DNA of 64,000 nucleotides from DATFQE01 sp963733845 (GCA_963733845.1 CAVTEM010000005.1:1-64000); one strand, 5' to 3'; numbered from the stretch's first letter, positions 1 through 10,555 are shown. Notes: generated from the sequence alone by a model not told the origin. Translations and numbers: made by a program.

Positions 1-206
1 TCGGCTGCGAACGCGCCTGCGGTTGCCACAAATCTTCTCTGATCAAAATGGGTAAGCCTTAAAACAGGACGACGCAATATCGGCGCTTCTGGAATATTTC
101 AACTGCAGGTTCGGGGGGGGAAGTGCGCCCGCCCAAGATTGGCCGTTCTCTTTTTGTATCGCATTTTATCTGGTTTTTCGGTAGCGAATTACTAGATTGG
201 GGTCAA
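1..206. other. Non-coding leader upstream of uvrD
   Basis: I see no supportable gene here. The stretch holds an eight-G run at about 113-120 and lies directly upstream of the uvrD start. A promoter is expected because the first gene begins at 207, but no hexamers stand out. Confidence 0.4.
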
Positions 207-2640
207 ATGTCCGGATTGCCTGACGATATTCCGTTTTTCGCTGAACCTGATGTGTCCCCTCGGCAGCCTCGGGTATCGCCGCGCGCGCCATGCAGGCGCG
301 TGGTGCACCGCCCTATCTTACAGGCCTCAATCCCCAGCAGCGCCTTGCGGTTGAAACGACGGAAGGCCCGGTCCTGGTTCTTGCCGGGGCCGGCACGGGC
401 AAGACCGCGTTCTGACCTCCCGCATCGCCCATATCCTTGTCGCTCGGCATGGCCTAACCGAGCCAGATCCTGGCCGTCACCTTCACCAACAAGGCCGCGC
501 GCGAAATGAAGGAGCGCATCGGCGTTCTGTCGGCGGCGCGGTCGAAGGCATGCCCTGGCTCGGCACGTTCCACTCGATCGGCGTCAAGCTCTGCGCGTCA
601 TGCGGAACTGGTCGGCCTGAATCCGATTTCACCATTCTCGACACGGATGACGTCGTCCGCCTGATCAAGCAGATCATCCTGGCCGAAGGCCTCGACGACA
701 AGCGCTGGCCGGCCCAGCAGTTCGCGCTGATGATCGACAGCTGGAAAAACAAGGGACTCGGCCCCTCGGAGATACCGGAGGGCGATGCGCGCGCCTTCGC
801 CAATGGCAAGGGCCGCGAGCTCTACACGCGCCTACCAGAACCGGCTGAAGACGCTCAACGCCTGCGATTTCGGCGATCTGCTCTGCCATCTGATCCGCAT
901 GTTCCGCGCCTATCCGGATGTGCTGAAGGAGTATCACGCCAAGTTCCGCTATATCCTCGTCGACGAGTATCAGGACACCAATACCGCGCAATATATGTGG
1001 CTGCGGCTGCTCGCGCAGGGCCGAAGAATGTCTGCTGCGTCGGTGACGACGACCAGTCGATCTATGGCTGGCGCGGCGCGGAAGTGGACAACATCCTGCG
1101 CTTCGAGAAGGATTTTCCCGGCGCGAAAGTCATCCGGCTCGAGCGCAATTATCGCTCGACAGCGCATATTCTCGGCACCGCCTCCTTCTCATCTCCCACA
1201 ATGAAGGCCGCCTCGGCAAAACGCTGTTCACCGAGCGCGAACCCGGAAGACGCCAAGGTCAATGTGCACGCCGCCTGGGATACGAAGAGGAAGCGCGCGC
1301 CGTCGGCGAGGAAATCGAGCAGGCACAGCGCAAGGGCCACAATCTCAATGACATGGCGATAATGGTGCGCGCCTCGTTCCAGATGCGCGAATTCGAAGAC
1401 CGATTCGTCATGCTCGGCCTGAACTAAGGGTCTTCGGCGGTCCGCGCTTCTATGAGCGCCTCGAAATCCGCGATGCGCTGGCCTATTTCCGCGTCGTCGC
1501 GCAAGGCGCCGACGATCTGGCGCTGGAACGCATCATCAACACGCCCAAGCGCGGCCTCGGCGAGGCAGCGATCCGGCAGGTGCATGATTATGCACGGGCC
1601 CGCGACATCAGCATGCTTGATGCGGCGACTGACCTCATCGAGACGGAAGAGCTGAAGCCCAAGCCGCGCTCGGCCTTGCGCGAAGTGGTGGAAAATTTCC
1701 AGCGCTGGCAGTCGCAGATTGAACCACACCGCATACGGAGCTCGCCGAGAAAATCCTCGACGAATCCGGATATACGGCGATGTGGCAGGCGGATCGTTCG
1801 GCCGAAGCGCCGGGCCGGCTGGAAAACCTGAAAGAATTGATCCGCTCCATGGAGGAATATGAGTCACTGCGCTCTTTCCTCGAACACGTCGCGCTGGTCA
1901 TGGACGCCGAGCAGAACGAAAACCTCGATGCCGTCAACATCATGACGCTGCACTCGGCCAAGGGCCTCGAATTCGAGACGGTGTTCCTTCCCGGCTGGGA
2001 GGAAGGCCTCTTTCCGCACCAGCGCGCGCTGGACGAAGGCGGCCGTTCGGGCCTCGAAGAAGAACGCCGCCTCGCCTATGTCGGACTGACCCGCGCCAAG
2101 AAGAACCTGCACATCTGGTTCGTTTCCAACCGGCGTATCCATGGCCTGTGGCAATCGACGATCCCTTCCCGCTTCCTCGAAGAATTGCCGGAAGCGCATG
2201 TGGAAGTGGTAGCGACCGGCGATTCTTACGGCGGTTATGGCGGCGGGCGGCGGCTACGGCCAATCGCGTTTCGATCGCGCCGATCCATTCGAAAACACCT
2301 ATTCGACACCCGGCTGGCAACGCGCCCAGCAGAACCGCTCCGACGCGACACGCAACAATTGGGGCTCACGCTCCGGCGCAAAGCGTCGAGCGCATCGGCT
2401 ACGGCGAAACGGATTCCGGCCAGGCGCCGGACGGGTTCGGTCAAGGGCCGCACCATCGATGGCGAACTGGTGGCGAAATCCGTCAGCGAAACGCCCTCGA
2501 ATTTCGATGTCGGCGACCGCGTGTTCCACATCAAGTTCGGCAATGGCAATGTCTCGTCGATCGAAGGCAACAAACTGACGATCGATTTCGACAAGGCCGG
2601 GCAAAAGCGCGTGCTGGACAGTTTCGTGAAGGGGATTTGA
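207..2640 (+). pseudogene. uvrD: ATP-dependent DNA helicase UvrD/PcrA-like (frameshifted)
   Basis: Superfamily 1A helicase of nucleotide excision and mismatch repair, unwinding DNA 3' to 5'. The conceptual protein is collinear with alphaproteobacterial UvrD: start MSGLPDDIPFF, Walker A GAGTGKT near 385, motif Ia AVTFTNKAA, motif II (VDEYQDTN) near 960, motif III DDDQSIYGWRG near 1050, motif IV LERNYRSTAHI, motif V TLHSAKGLEFETVF near 1950, motif VI AYVGLTRAKK near 2080, and a C-terminal Tudor-like DRVFHIKFGNGNV segment ending at TGA 2640. The frame changes at least eight times and a stop falls near 415, so no intact product is encoded as written. Short indels throughout a conserved essential-type gene suggest sequencing error. 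The ATG at 207 matches the family N-terminus. Confidence 0.9.
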
Positions 2641-3502
2641 GCGCACTCCGGCCCTTCTGTACCCCTCAAACAACCAATCGCCATGCACCCAGCCGGAAAA
2701 ATCCGGCTTGCCCGCCCGCTCAACACCGAGACATAACGCCATTTGCCACTGGCTTCGTGCACCAGCACTCTCGTCCCGTCAGGCAAGGCTGCTGGCTTGA
2801 CCGTGGGGTAGGAAGCTCCAGCGCCTGCACGGATGTTCAGCCCGCTGCTGAGCGGACTACCATGACCGCGCCGCCATTTTCGGCCTCGCCCCTCACCTTT
2901 GCCTTGAACGCCTCCATGTCCCAGGCAGGCCCGGATCGGATTTTCGGCCGGGCGCGATATCATCATGGCCCATGATGTCCTCGATAGCATATTCACTGCA
3001 GATGGCTCGTGCGGCGGCGATCGCGGTCTCGATCTGAGCGGTGGTAAAGACTTCCCAACCGCAATCGGGCACACCGAATTTATGGCGGGCTTCGATGACT
3101 TTCGAGCCATCAACCGCCGCGCCGGTCCATGACACCCAGCCTCCGGCACTCTTGTTGAGCGGTCCCCAGTTTTCGATTTCGATGCCGATGGCAATGTGTT
3201 CAGTCCCGAATACGCGTGCCGCCCTTGCCCGTCCACTGGCTCTTACCTGCGTGCCAGGCGACAACATTGAATGGCACGCATTGCGTGACCGACCCATCGC
3301 GGCGGACGACGAGATGCGCCGAAACATTGGCGGCTTTCTGCGAAAAATACCTGGCGATATCGGCGTCCGGTCCGCTCGCGGTGTAGTGAATGATCAGGAA
3401 TTTGGGTTTCAGTTCGCCGCCAATATTAGGCGAACCGACGAAATTCACATTGGATGGAGCCGCGCCGAGCCTATGATTTTTAATGCGAAAATTCATAATC
3501 AA
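2641..3502 (-). pseudogene. N-acetylmuramoyl-L-alanine amidase, Amidase_2/AmpD-like (frameshifted)
   Basis: Zinc amidase of peptidoglycan recycling or remodelling. The first 100 codons (3502 to 3200) give KFLIIHYTAS with the first zinc histidine, a SAHLVVRRDGSV segment and VAWHAG. The second part, in another frame (about 3220 to 2893), gives IGIEIENWGP and GHDDIAPGRKSDPG, which holds the second zinc histidine and the active-site region. A third frame then gives a C-terminal SH3-like segment (LPDGTRVLVHEASGKW, then SGWVHGDWLFEGY). At least three frame changes are needed. The 3' end runs up against the convergent uvrD gene, so the stop is approximate. No signal peptide is evident, which fits a cytoplasmic AmpD-like role, though an exported form cannot be excluded. 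Confidence 0.75.
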
Positions 3503-3598
3503 ACCTTTGAAAAAGCTCGATTATTCTGCATCATGAAAAATGAAATTGATATTGGCCAATAGTATGAAGATCGCCGTATAAACGGCAGATCGTGAAAT

Positions 3599-3618
3599 GC
3601 CGGAATGATTATTCCGGC
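3599..3618 (-). terminator. Hairpin at the 3' end of creA
   Basis: A perfect 8-bp inverted repeat (gccggaat / attccggc, 4-nt loop) spans the creA stop codon. There is only a weak T-tract after it on the minus strand, so its role as an intrinsic terminator is inferred from position. Confidence 0.4.
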
Positions 3619-4092
3619 TTGCCTTTGTCCAGGTGACGTTCCCTGCAAAGAGCGGGATCGTCGAGATCGAGGTCTTGGCCGAACCATCCTGGACCTGGCT
3701 GGCATGGGCAAGATAAATGAGCGAGTTGTTGGCGCTTGTCGTAGATCCGCGTAATAATGAGTTTCTTCCAGATGAGGCTGGTGCGCTCGGAAAAAACGCG
3801 CTCGCCACCTTCGCCCAACTCGATATCGTCAATAGTGATCGGGCCGGTCTGCTGACAGGAGATCGAGGCATTGGAAGGATCCTCGAACCAGTTGCCTTTC
3901 TGCAGCCGGTCGATCATACCCCGCGAAAACGAGGCGAGATGGCAGGTAACGCCCTGCACTTTCGGATCGGTTGACCGCATCGATGACGATATCATTGCCG
4001 AACCAGTCGACGCCGACCTTGCCGACTTCTTCGGCCTGTGCAGGCAGGATTGCGGCGCCTAGAAGGGCCAGTGCAGCAAGTGTGCGCTTCAT
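3609..4092 (-). pseudogene. creA: CreA family periplasmic protein (frameshifted)
   Basis: CreA is a conserved proteobacterial periplasmic protein of unclear function, first named beside the E. coli creBCD genes. The start at 4092 gives a signal peptide (MKRTLAALALLGAAILPAQA). The mature part, read over three frames, gives EEVGKVGVDWFGNDIVIDAV, then DPKVQGVTCHLASFSRG, then ASISCQQTGPI and ERTSLIWKKLIITRIYD, ending GNVTWTKGKPE before the TAA at 3609. These segments follow E. coli CreA in order, including the paired cysteines (VTCH, ISCQQ). At least three frame changes are needed. No creB/C/D genes adjoin, which is usual for alphaproteobacterial creA. Confidence 0.85.
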
Positions 4093-4190
4093 CGAAAATC
4101 TCCCGAGGGTTGCGTTAACAGGTGGCCAGACAACAGTTGGATACTGGCGCCGGAAGATTGCAAGCGGAATGTTTATCCGACAGTGGCAAC

Positions 4191-4822
4191 TCAACGTTCC
4201 CATTTCGCCAGAAAATCCTCAATGCTGAGTGACTGGATATCGGGAATGGCTTCGAAAATCGTCTCTGAGGGCCAATCCCACCAGGCAAGTGCAGCAGGCG
4301 CGCGGCAATCTCCTCGGGGAAGCGAAGGCGGATCAGCCGGGCCGGATTGCCCGCAACGATCGTATAGGGCGCGACATTCCTTGGTCACCACCGCATTCGC
4401 GCCAATGACTGCGCCATGACCGATCTGGACTGCTGGCATGATCACCGCGCCATGGCCGATCCACACGTCATGGCCGATCCCGACGCGTTTGGCTTGCCGG
4501 CGGGCGCGAAAGACGTTGTCGATGCCCTGGTAGTTGAAGAATTCGTTGGGCCGATAGCTGATCTTGTGCGTCGTCAGCCGCTCCATCGGGTGTTCGAGTG
4601 CGTTGATGCGAACATTCGCTGCAATCGAGCAAAACCGCCCGATATCGGCATAGATGCCCTCGCTGTGCCGTTCGAAATAGGTAAAATCACCGGCTGTCAC
4701 ATCGCGCAGAACAACGCGCTCGCCAACTTCGGTATATTTGCCGAGCTTGACGCCTTTCAGCTGCGCGCTGGATGGATGCGCGGCTGGTCGTTCTGGAAGC
4801 GCGGATCGTCGTTATCGGCCAT
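4191..4822 (-). pseudogene. Hexapeptide-repeat acyltransferase, phosphonate-type transferase family (frameshifted)
   Basis: Left-handed beta-helix acyltransferase, closest in style to the phosphonate-metabolism hexapeptide family (TIGR03308) and to CatB xenobiotic acetyltransferases. The probable start at 4822 gives MADNDDPRFQNDQPRIHPA. After a frame change come VTAGDFTYFERHSEGIYADI, INALEHPMERLTTHKISY, then the hexapeptide turns IGHDVWIGHGAVIMPAVQIG and GHGAVIGANAVVTK; the tail LAWWDWPSETIFEAIPDIQ is typical. Frame changes lie near 4700-4790 and 4290-4390. The acceptor substrate is unknown: no phn genes occur in the window, so a phosphonate role is not supported by context. Confidence 0.8.
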
Positions 4823-5225
4823 GATTTTCTCAAATTGTTCAGGCAATTCTTTTGCATAAAAAGTGAACGGCGATGCCAATTCGCCTCAATGAAAATCAAG
4901 TCCGGTTTGGCTGCTATCGATCATGCACACGTAATGCCTGCCAGCACGTGAGCATTAGAGAGCCAACGATGGGCACTACAGTCTACGGCGTCGGCACAAA
5001 ATATGAATAGCGCCTTGGCATTGTACCGGCACTGCGAACATCTTGATCATCACCTGCGCTGCGCCTTTATCAGCGTTCCGTGCGACAAGTGCATCGCAGC
5101 CATCAGCTTCGGCCAACGACCGAAGGCATGATTGTCACCGACATCCTATTGAAACGCGCTCCCATCATTCCGGCGCCTCGGAACGGCAATAGGCCGAGCT
5201 TTGTCTTTCCGCAAGAGCGCAACTT
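4823..5225. other. Intergenic stretch without a supportable gene
   Basis: About 400 bases between the transferase and a tiny minus-strand operon. I find no long reading frame with family resemblance, no tRNA fold and no clear repeat. A 13-codon frame beginning ATGGGCACTACA at 4969 is too short to call. Confidence 0.4.
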
Positions 5226-5360
5226 TTACGGATTAGCTCGGCTAGGTGGTGCCTGGGCGATGGTATCCGGACGCAACCAACGGCGTTCCGATATTTCGCC
5301 AATGCTGACAGCCGCCAAGGCAATCGTGGCGATAACAGCCGCCAAGAAAATGTTTCTCAT
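5226..5360 (-). CDS. Small hydrophobic peptide (44 aa), unknown
   Basis: The start ATG at 5360 overlaps the stop of the preceding small gene as ATGA, with a purine-rich site (ggggaagcgg) just upstream. The peptide starts MRNIFLAAVIATIALAAVS, a single hydrophobic helix of about 18 residues after two charged residues, then a basic tail GEISERRWLRPDT. It could be a small membrane protein or a secreted peptide; I see no known family. The tight coupling to the 61-codon gene is the main support. Confidence 0.45.
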   Translation of the reverse strand: MRNIFLAAVIATIALAAVSIGEISERRWLRPDTIAQAPPSRANP

Positions 5361-5542
5361 TTCCGCTTCCCCCCGATTGAAGTCGGAACAGTATACGGCA
5401 TGCCGATATAAAATGTATCGCCTTGTGCTTTCAGGAAATATGCGGTAGCCAGCTGTTCGCATGCCAGCTCCAAATCGCACAAGTCCGGACAGGTTGGTTT
5501 ATCTGTATAGACGAGTAACAGGTCCCCGTCTTTGCTTTGCAT
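5357..5542 (-). CDS. Small cysteine-containing protein (61 aa), unknown
   Basis: Reading frame MQSKDGDLLLVYTDKPT with a CPDLCDLELAC cluster (three cysteines, residues about 18-28) and a basic end GGKRK. The spacing CxxxC could bind a metal or form a disulfide, but no known domain is recognised. It is translationally coupled (ATGA) to the downstream hydrophobic peptide. It is one of the few unbroken frames in segment A, which mildly supports it, although short frames are more likely to escape errors. Confidence 0.4.
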   Translation of the reverse strand: MQSKDGDLLLVYTDKPTCPDLCDLELACEQLATAYFLKAQGDTFYIGMPYTVPTSIGGKRK

Positions 5543-5572
5543 AAACGACAGCCGAAATCCTATATTCGAACC

Positions 5573-5734
5573 ATGAAAACATCATCCTCCATCAGCGCAC
5601 CGAGAATGGTGCTCTATGCAGCGCTTGCGCTCGGCGCCGCCGCAGCTTCGGGGCTGACTTTTGCCGCATGGTTCAACCAGGGCGATTCCATCTTCCTTTC
5701 CCTCATCAATGCGGGACTGGCGTGGTGCATGTAG
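5573..5734 (+). CDS. Small membrane protein (53 aa) upstream of SCO1
   Basis: The ATG at 5573 gives MKTSSSISAPRMVLYAALAL followed by two hydrophobic stretches (about residues 13-32 and 38-52) and the end GLAWCM. It reads like a two-helix inner-membrane peptide, and lies 27 bases upstream of the SCO1 gene on the same strand, so cotranscription is plausible. No family name is recognised with certainty. The start was chosen for its hydrophilic N-terminus; an in-frame ATG 12 codons upstream is less likely. Confidence 0.5.
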   Translation: MKTSSSISAPRMVLYAALALGAAAASGLTFAAWFNQGDSIFLSLINAGLAWCM

Positions 5735-5761
5735 TCGCCTCGCAGCTCAGAGTAATCATCC

Positions 5762-6351
5762 ATGAACAAACGTCTGCTGCCTTTTTTGATCGTAGCGATT
5801 GCGCTTCTTGCTGCCGCGGCCGGCTGGATCACGTTCCAGTCGTCGCGCCAGACGGCCGCGGCAATCAGGGACCGTTCGGCACGTCGTTCCAGCTTACAAC
5901 GATGAATGGCGAGCCGATCACGGAGGCGGCATTCCGGCAAAAGCCATCCGCCATATTCTTCGGCTTCACCCATTGCCCGGAAGTTTGCCCGACGACATTG
6001 TTCGAGCTCGACGGCTGGCTCAAGAAGCTCGGGCACGGAAGGCAAGGACATCAACGCCTATTTCGTCACAGTGGACCCTGAGCGCGACACTGCGCCGTCA
6101 TGAAATCCTATGTCAGCAATGTGTCCGACCGGATCATGGGCGTGACAGGCGATCCCGACAAGATGGCGGCCATGCTGAAGGGTTATAGTGTCTTTGCGCG
6201 CAAGGTTCCCGTCGAAGGCAGTGACTACAGCATGGACCATACCGCCTCGATCTTTCTTCTGGACAGCAAGGGCGGTTTCTTCGGCACCATTGCCTATGGC
6301 GAAAATCCTGATACGGCTGTCGAGAAATTGAAACGTCTCGCCAAGAGCTGA
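5762..6351 (+). pseudogene. SCO1/SenC copper chaperone family protein (frameshifted)
   Basis: Membrane-anchored thioredoxin-fold protein that delivers copper to the CuA site of cytochrome c oxidase. The ATG at 5762 gives an N-terminal anchor (MNKRLLPFLIVAIALLAAAA). The core has FFGFTHCPEVCPTTLFE near 5960, which carries the copper-binding CxxxC, then AYFVTVDPERDT near 6060, and SMDHTASIFLLDS near 6230 with the third copper ligand, histidine. Stop at 6351. Frame changes near 5870, 6030 and 6100 break it. It is followed 25 bases later by prmA. Family length is about 195-200 residues, matching the conceptual product. Confidence 0.88.
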
Positions 6352-6376
6352 CCGAATATCCGAAAGCCGTTTCCTG

Positions 6377-7265
6377 ATGACCACCCAGACCCGCCTTTTC
6401 CTCACCGCCGGCAAGATCGAAGCCGAGCGTGTCTTCTCCATGCTTGAACGCGCATTCGAGGAGGATGGCCTGCCGATCTCCACCTGCGGAGATCGACGAG
6501 GATCGCGAGATATTCGAGGTTTCGGTCTATACATTCGAGCCGGACGAGATCGAGCCTCGTATCAGGGATGTTCTCGGCAGCGATACCTTTGGCCTTGAAC
6601 TCAAGCGCGAACAGGTGCCAGACATCGATTGGGTCGCGCATTCGCTGGAAGGGCTGAAGCCGGTTCGCGCCGGACGGTTCTTCGTGCACGGCTCGCATGA
6701 CCGCGACAAACGCCGCATCAATGATCTCGGCATCGAGATCGATGCAGGACAAGCATTCGGCACAGGCCATCACGGGACCACATCCGGCTGTCTCGACATG
6801 ATCAGCGAGGTGATCCGGCGCGAACATCCGCGCAATGCGCTCGATCTTGGAACCGGCAGCGCTGTGCTTGCCATCGGCATCGCCAAGCTTGCGCCCATCC
6901 CCGTTCTGGCGACGGATATCGATCCGGTCGCCGTTGCGGTGGCGCAGGAAAATGTCGTGAAGAACGGCGTTGCCGCGCGGGTGCAGACTGAAACCGCGAC
7001 AGGGTTTCATCATCCGGCAATGCGCTTCGCCGCGCCGTTCGATCTGATCGTCGCCAATATTCTGGCACGGCCGCTGATGCAGCTGGCACCCGAGATGCGC
7101 AGACACCTCGCCTGGGGCGGTTCGCTCATCCTTTCAGGCATTCTGGAAACACAGCGCGAAAAGTCCTCGCCGCTTACCGCGTGCAGGGACTATTCCATCA
7201 GAAAACACTGCGCCGCGAGGGCTGGGTTACCCTGCACCTCAAGCAGCGACACGCAGAGCGCTTAA
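6377..7265 (+). pseudogene. prmA: Ribosomal protein L11 methyltransferase (frameshifted)
   Basis: SAM-dependent methyltransferase that modifies ribosomal protein L11 in the cytoplasm. The start MTTQTRLFLTAGKIEAERV is in one frame; after a shift near 6485 the product continues EIDEDREIFEVSVYTFEP. The PrmA hallmark IDAGQAFGTGHHGTT lies near 6740, motif I ALDLGTGSAVLAI near 6840, and the NPxY-like motif is FDLIVANILA near 7040. A second shift near 7160 separates the end, EGWVTLHLK. The given end is the stop of the long frame; the true end is within a few codons. The 3' end is convergent with a 46-codon minus-strand gene. Confidence 0.9.
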
Positions 7266-7402
7266 ACGTAATAGTTGATGTGTCTTGTTCTTTCGCGTGT
7301 CCCGTCGATTGACCGCACCACATATCGTTGCATCTGGGCTGTACGGTAGGCGATCAGATTTTCGAGCGCTGTCTTGAAAAATCCACGGATCTTGTATGCC
7401 AT
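7262..7402 (-). CDS. Small conserved-looking protein (46 aa), unknown
   Basis: The ATG at 7402 is preceded by a strong ribosome site (ggagatgagag), and the frame runs unbroken to TAA at 7262: MAYKIRGFFKTALENLIAYR, then TAQMQRYVVRSIDG and an end HINYYV. It is basic and amphipathic with a tyrosine-rich tail, and not a recognised Pfam family to me. It overlaps the 3' end of prmA on the opposite strand by a few bases. The good ribosome site and clean frame in a segment full of frameshifts make it likely to be real. Confidence 0.6.
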   Translation of the reverse strand: MAYKIRGFFKTALENLIAYRTAQMQRYVVRSIDGTRERTRHINYYV

Positions 7403-7660
7403 CTCTCATCTCCATGATCATATGGTGGCAACCGATCCTCCCATTGCAAAGGATAGTTGATTTGGGTGGCTCCGAACCAGCGCCTTTCCGCATGGCAGCC
7501 ATGTATCATTGCGCATCTGCGAGGAATAATTGTGCAATGGCAACTGTGCTTGACTGAGGCTTTAACGGCAGAATCCGGTTGCTAAATCCACTCCTCCATT
7601 GCGCGCGTGAAGACAGGGAGATAGGTTTCGACCTCTAACAAGCAGAGGTTCAAAGTCATC

Positions 7661-9502
7661 ATGTTCCAGTCGTTTGAGGTCGCAAGCAATCCTGCCACCG
7701 GCGCGCCCCGCGTCGCCAAGCTGCGCGCCGAACTCGAGAACCTTGGCCTTGACGGTTTTCTCGTGCCGCGCGCCGATGAACACCAGGGCGAATATGTGCC
7801 TGCCCGCGCCCGCCGTCTGGCATGGCTGACGGGTTTTACCGGCTCGGCCGGCGTTGCCCTGATCATGAAAAGCAAAGCCTATCTGTTCGTCGACGGGCGC
7901 TATACGCTGCAGGCAGCCGAACAGACGGATCCGGAAATCTTCACGATTGAAAGCCTTGTCGATACGCCGCCGCCGGTGTGGCTGCGCAATGTCGAAAAGA
8001 AACTCACCATCGGCTTCGATCCCTGGCTGCACACGATCAGCGAAACCAAGTCTCTGCGCGAGGCTCTGGAAAAGAACGGTGGCAGTCTCGTTGCGGTCAA
8101 AGACAATCTGGTCGACATGATCTGGGACGATCAGCCCGCCCCGCCGCTGGAAGCCGTCACGATCCAGCCGGAGAAATATGCAGGCAAGCTTGCCAGCCAG
8201 AAGCTGCACGAACTGGCCGAGGCCGTTGCCAAGGCCAAAGCCGATGCGACGATCCTGACGGATCCATCCTCTATTGCCTGGGCTTTCAATATTCGCGGCA
8301 ATGACGTCAGCAACACGCCCCTGCCCTTGGCTTTCGCGCTGATTCCCGCATCGGGCGAGCCGCTGCTTTTCATCGACAAGCGCAAGCTGCCGATCGAAAC
8401 GGAAGCCTATCTTACACAGCTTTCGACATTGCGCCCGCCTTCAGCATTGGAGGGCGATGTTTCGGCCTTTGCCGCTGAGGGCAAGACGGTGATGCTCGAT
8501 CCGGCGCTGACAGCCGAAAAGCTGCGACTGATCATTGAACAGGCTGGCGGAAAGGTCGTCGACGGCCTTGATCCGGCACGGTTGCCGCGCGCCGTCAAGA
8601 ACGCCGTCGAGCTTGAAGGCGCACGCAAATCGCACGAGCGCGACGGCGTCGCCATGGTGTCTTTCCTGTCGTGGATCGATGAACAGGCGCCCGGGACAAT
8701 CGATGAGATCATCGCGGCGACGAAACTGGAAGAAACCCGCCGTACTGTGGCGGAGGGCTTCCAGATGCCGCTGGAAAATCTCTCCTTCGACAGCATTTCC
8801 GGTGCGGGGCCGAATGGCGCCTTCGCGCATTACCGGGTCAGCACCGCGTCAAACCGCACATTGGAGGACGGCGAGCTTTACCTGATCGACAGCGGCGGCC
8901 AATACCGCGACGGCACGACCGACATCACCCGCACGCTGCCGGTCGGCAAGCCGACCGACGATATGAAGCGCAAGTTCACACTGGTGCTGAAGGGCATGAT
9001 TGCCATCTCGACCGCGCGCTTCCCCAAGGGCACGCGTGGCATGGATATCGATGCTGCTTGCCCGCATCGCGCTGTGGAAACAGGGATATGATTATGGCCA
9101 TGGTACCGGCCACGGCGTCGGCTCATTCCTCTCGGTGCACGAAGGGCCGCAAAGCATCTCGAAGCGGGGCGTGCAGGAACTGCTGCCCGGCATGATCCTT
9201 TCCAACGAGCCCGGCTACTACAAGCCCGGTCCTGGCGGCTATGGCATCCGCACCGAGAACCTGTTGATCGTCACCGAGCCGGAAGTGCCGGAAGGCGGCG
9301 ATATCCCGATGATGGGCTTTGAGACGATCACGCTCTGCCCCATCGACAAGCGGCTGATCGACACCAGCCTGCTGGTACGGGAAGAACTGATCTGGCTGGA
9401 CGCCTATCATGCGCGGGTTCGCGAGGCGCTGCTGCCGCACACGAATGGCCCGGCGCGCGAATGGCTTATCGCGCGACCGAGCCGTTCGGTCACGAGAGCT
9501 GA
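7661..9502 (+). pseudogene. pepP: Xaa-Pro aminopeptidase (M24B), two frameshifts
   Basis: Cytoplasmic metallopeptidase releasing N-terminal residues next to proline. The first 465 codons are open: two creatinase-like N-terminal domains, then the pita-bread catalytic domain. Metal ligands are visible as LYLIDSGGQYRDGTTDITR (two Asp, near 8880), the His in YGHGTGHGVG near 9100, NEPGYY (Glu) near 9210 and RTENLL (Glu) near 9250. A frame change near 9050 joins the two halves, and another near 9460 gives the end YRATEPFGHES before TGA 9502. The length, about 608 residues, suits the long three-domain form. The gene stands alone; azlD converges from the right. Confidence 0.9.
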
Positions 9503-9510
9503 AAGTTTGA

Positions 9511-9805
9511 TCAGGAGAACTGGCGCAGCAGGATGATCACTGCTGCGCCGGCGAGAAACATGGTCAGCGCATTGAAGCGCAGCGCCACAAGACCGGCGAA
9601 GGCAAGCGCGATCAGATCCGCGCCAGTCGGCTTAGCCGCGGCAGGGCGCAACAAGCGTCGTCAGAACCGCAGCAGGCACCGCATTGAGCGCGACTTCAAC
9701 ACGAGGATGAATGCGCTCAAAGCGCGACAGCACCAGATGACCGCCGATACGCGTCAGGAAAGTCAGAACTGCGCCGGCGATAATGATCCAGAATATCGAG
9801 GACAT
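9511..9805 (-). pseudogene. azlD: AzlD family branched-chain amino acid transport subunit (one frameshift)
   Basis: Small partner of AzlC in branched-chain amino acid export. The start at 9805 gives MSSIFWIIIAGAVLTFLTRI, then GGHLVLSRFERIHPRVEVAL and NAVPAAVLTTLVAP, a typical AzlD with four hydrophobic helices, ending LLRQFS at 9511. The span is one base too long for an open frame; the extra base lies in the run of C near 9650. Its ATG overlaps the predicted azlC stop (TGATG), indicating translational coupling. Confidence 0.8.
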
Positions 9806-10555
9806 CAGCGTCTGCTCCTTGTGCTTTTTCCGGCTTGGCGACGATCACGGCCACCAGAATGCCGGCCAAGGCACCAATACTGACATGCCAGGGCGAGCCG
9901 ATCGTCTTATAGGCAATGATTGAGACTATGGCGCTGGCGATGACGATCGCCGCCCAGTTATCGCGCTTGCGAAACCCCATGACCAGGCCAAGGAAATAGA
10001 TCGGCAGCAGCATATCGATACCAAGGGCATGCGGGTCGGAAATGAGATTGCCGAACAGACCCGCCGATCCAGGCTTCTGTTACCCACATCACATAGATCG
10101 GCGTGGCGACGCCAAGGTACCAGATGAAGGTCACCGGTTTCCCGGATTCCGCGCGCTTTTCGGTTTCCGCATATTGCGGATCGGTCAACAGGAAATAGCT
10201 GAGAGCGCTCTGCAGCGGTTTGAAGTGGCCGATACGCCGCCCCACGGCCGCCGAATAGAGCACATGGCGGAAATTGACCGCGAAAATCGAAAAGACGATC
10301 AGCCAGGCAGGGACATTGTGGCCGAATAGCTCGATACCGACCATCTGGCTTGCACCGCCAAAAATCGCGGCGCTCATCAGCACCGCTTCGAAACACGGTG
10401 AAGCCATTATCGACTGCCAGCGCGCCAAACAGCAGGCCGAACGGCGCCGAGGCGATCATGATGGGCAGGCCTTTGGCGAAGCCTTCCCAGAACTGCGAGC
10501 GGGCACGGCCTGGATCGGCCGGGACCGATTGCCGTTGATATATTTGTTCGTCCAT
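9805..10555 (-). pseudogene. azlC: AzlC family permease (frameshifted)
   Basis: Inner-membrane permease of the AzlC family, exporting branched-chain amino acids together with AzlD. The start at 10555 gives MDEQIYQRQSVPADPGRARS and GLPIMIASAPFGLLFGALAV. After a frame change come MSAAIFGGASQMVGIELFG, FAVNFRHVLYSAAVGRRI and the conserved LTDPQYAE, then another change leads to MLLPIYFLGLVMGFRKRDNW. At least three frame changes are present. The end is taken as the TGA overlapping the azlD start. Confidence 0.82.
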
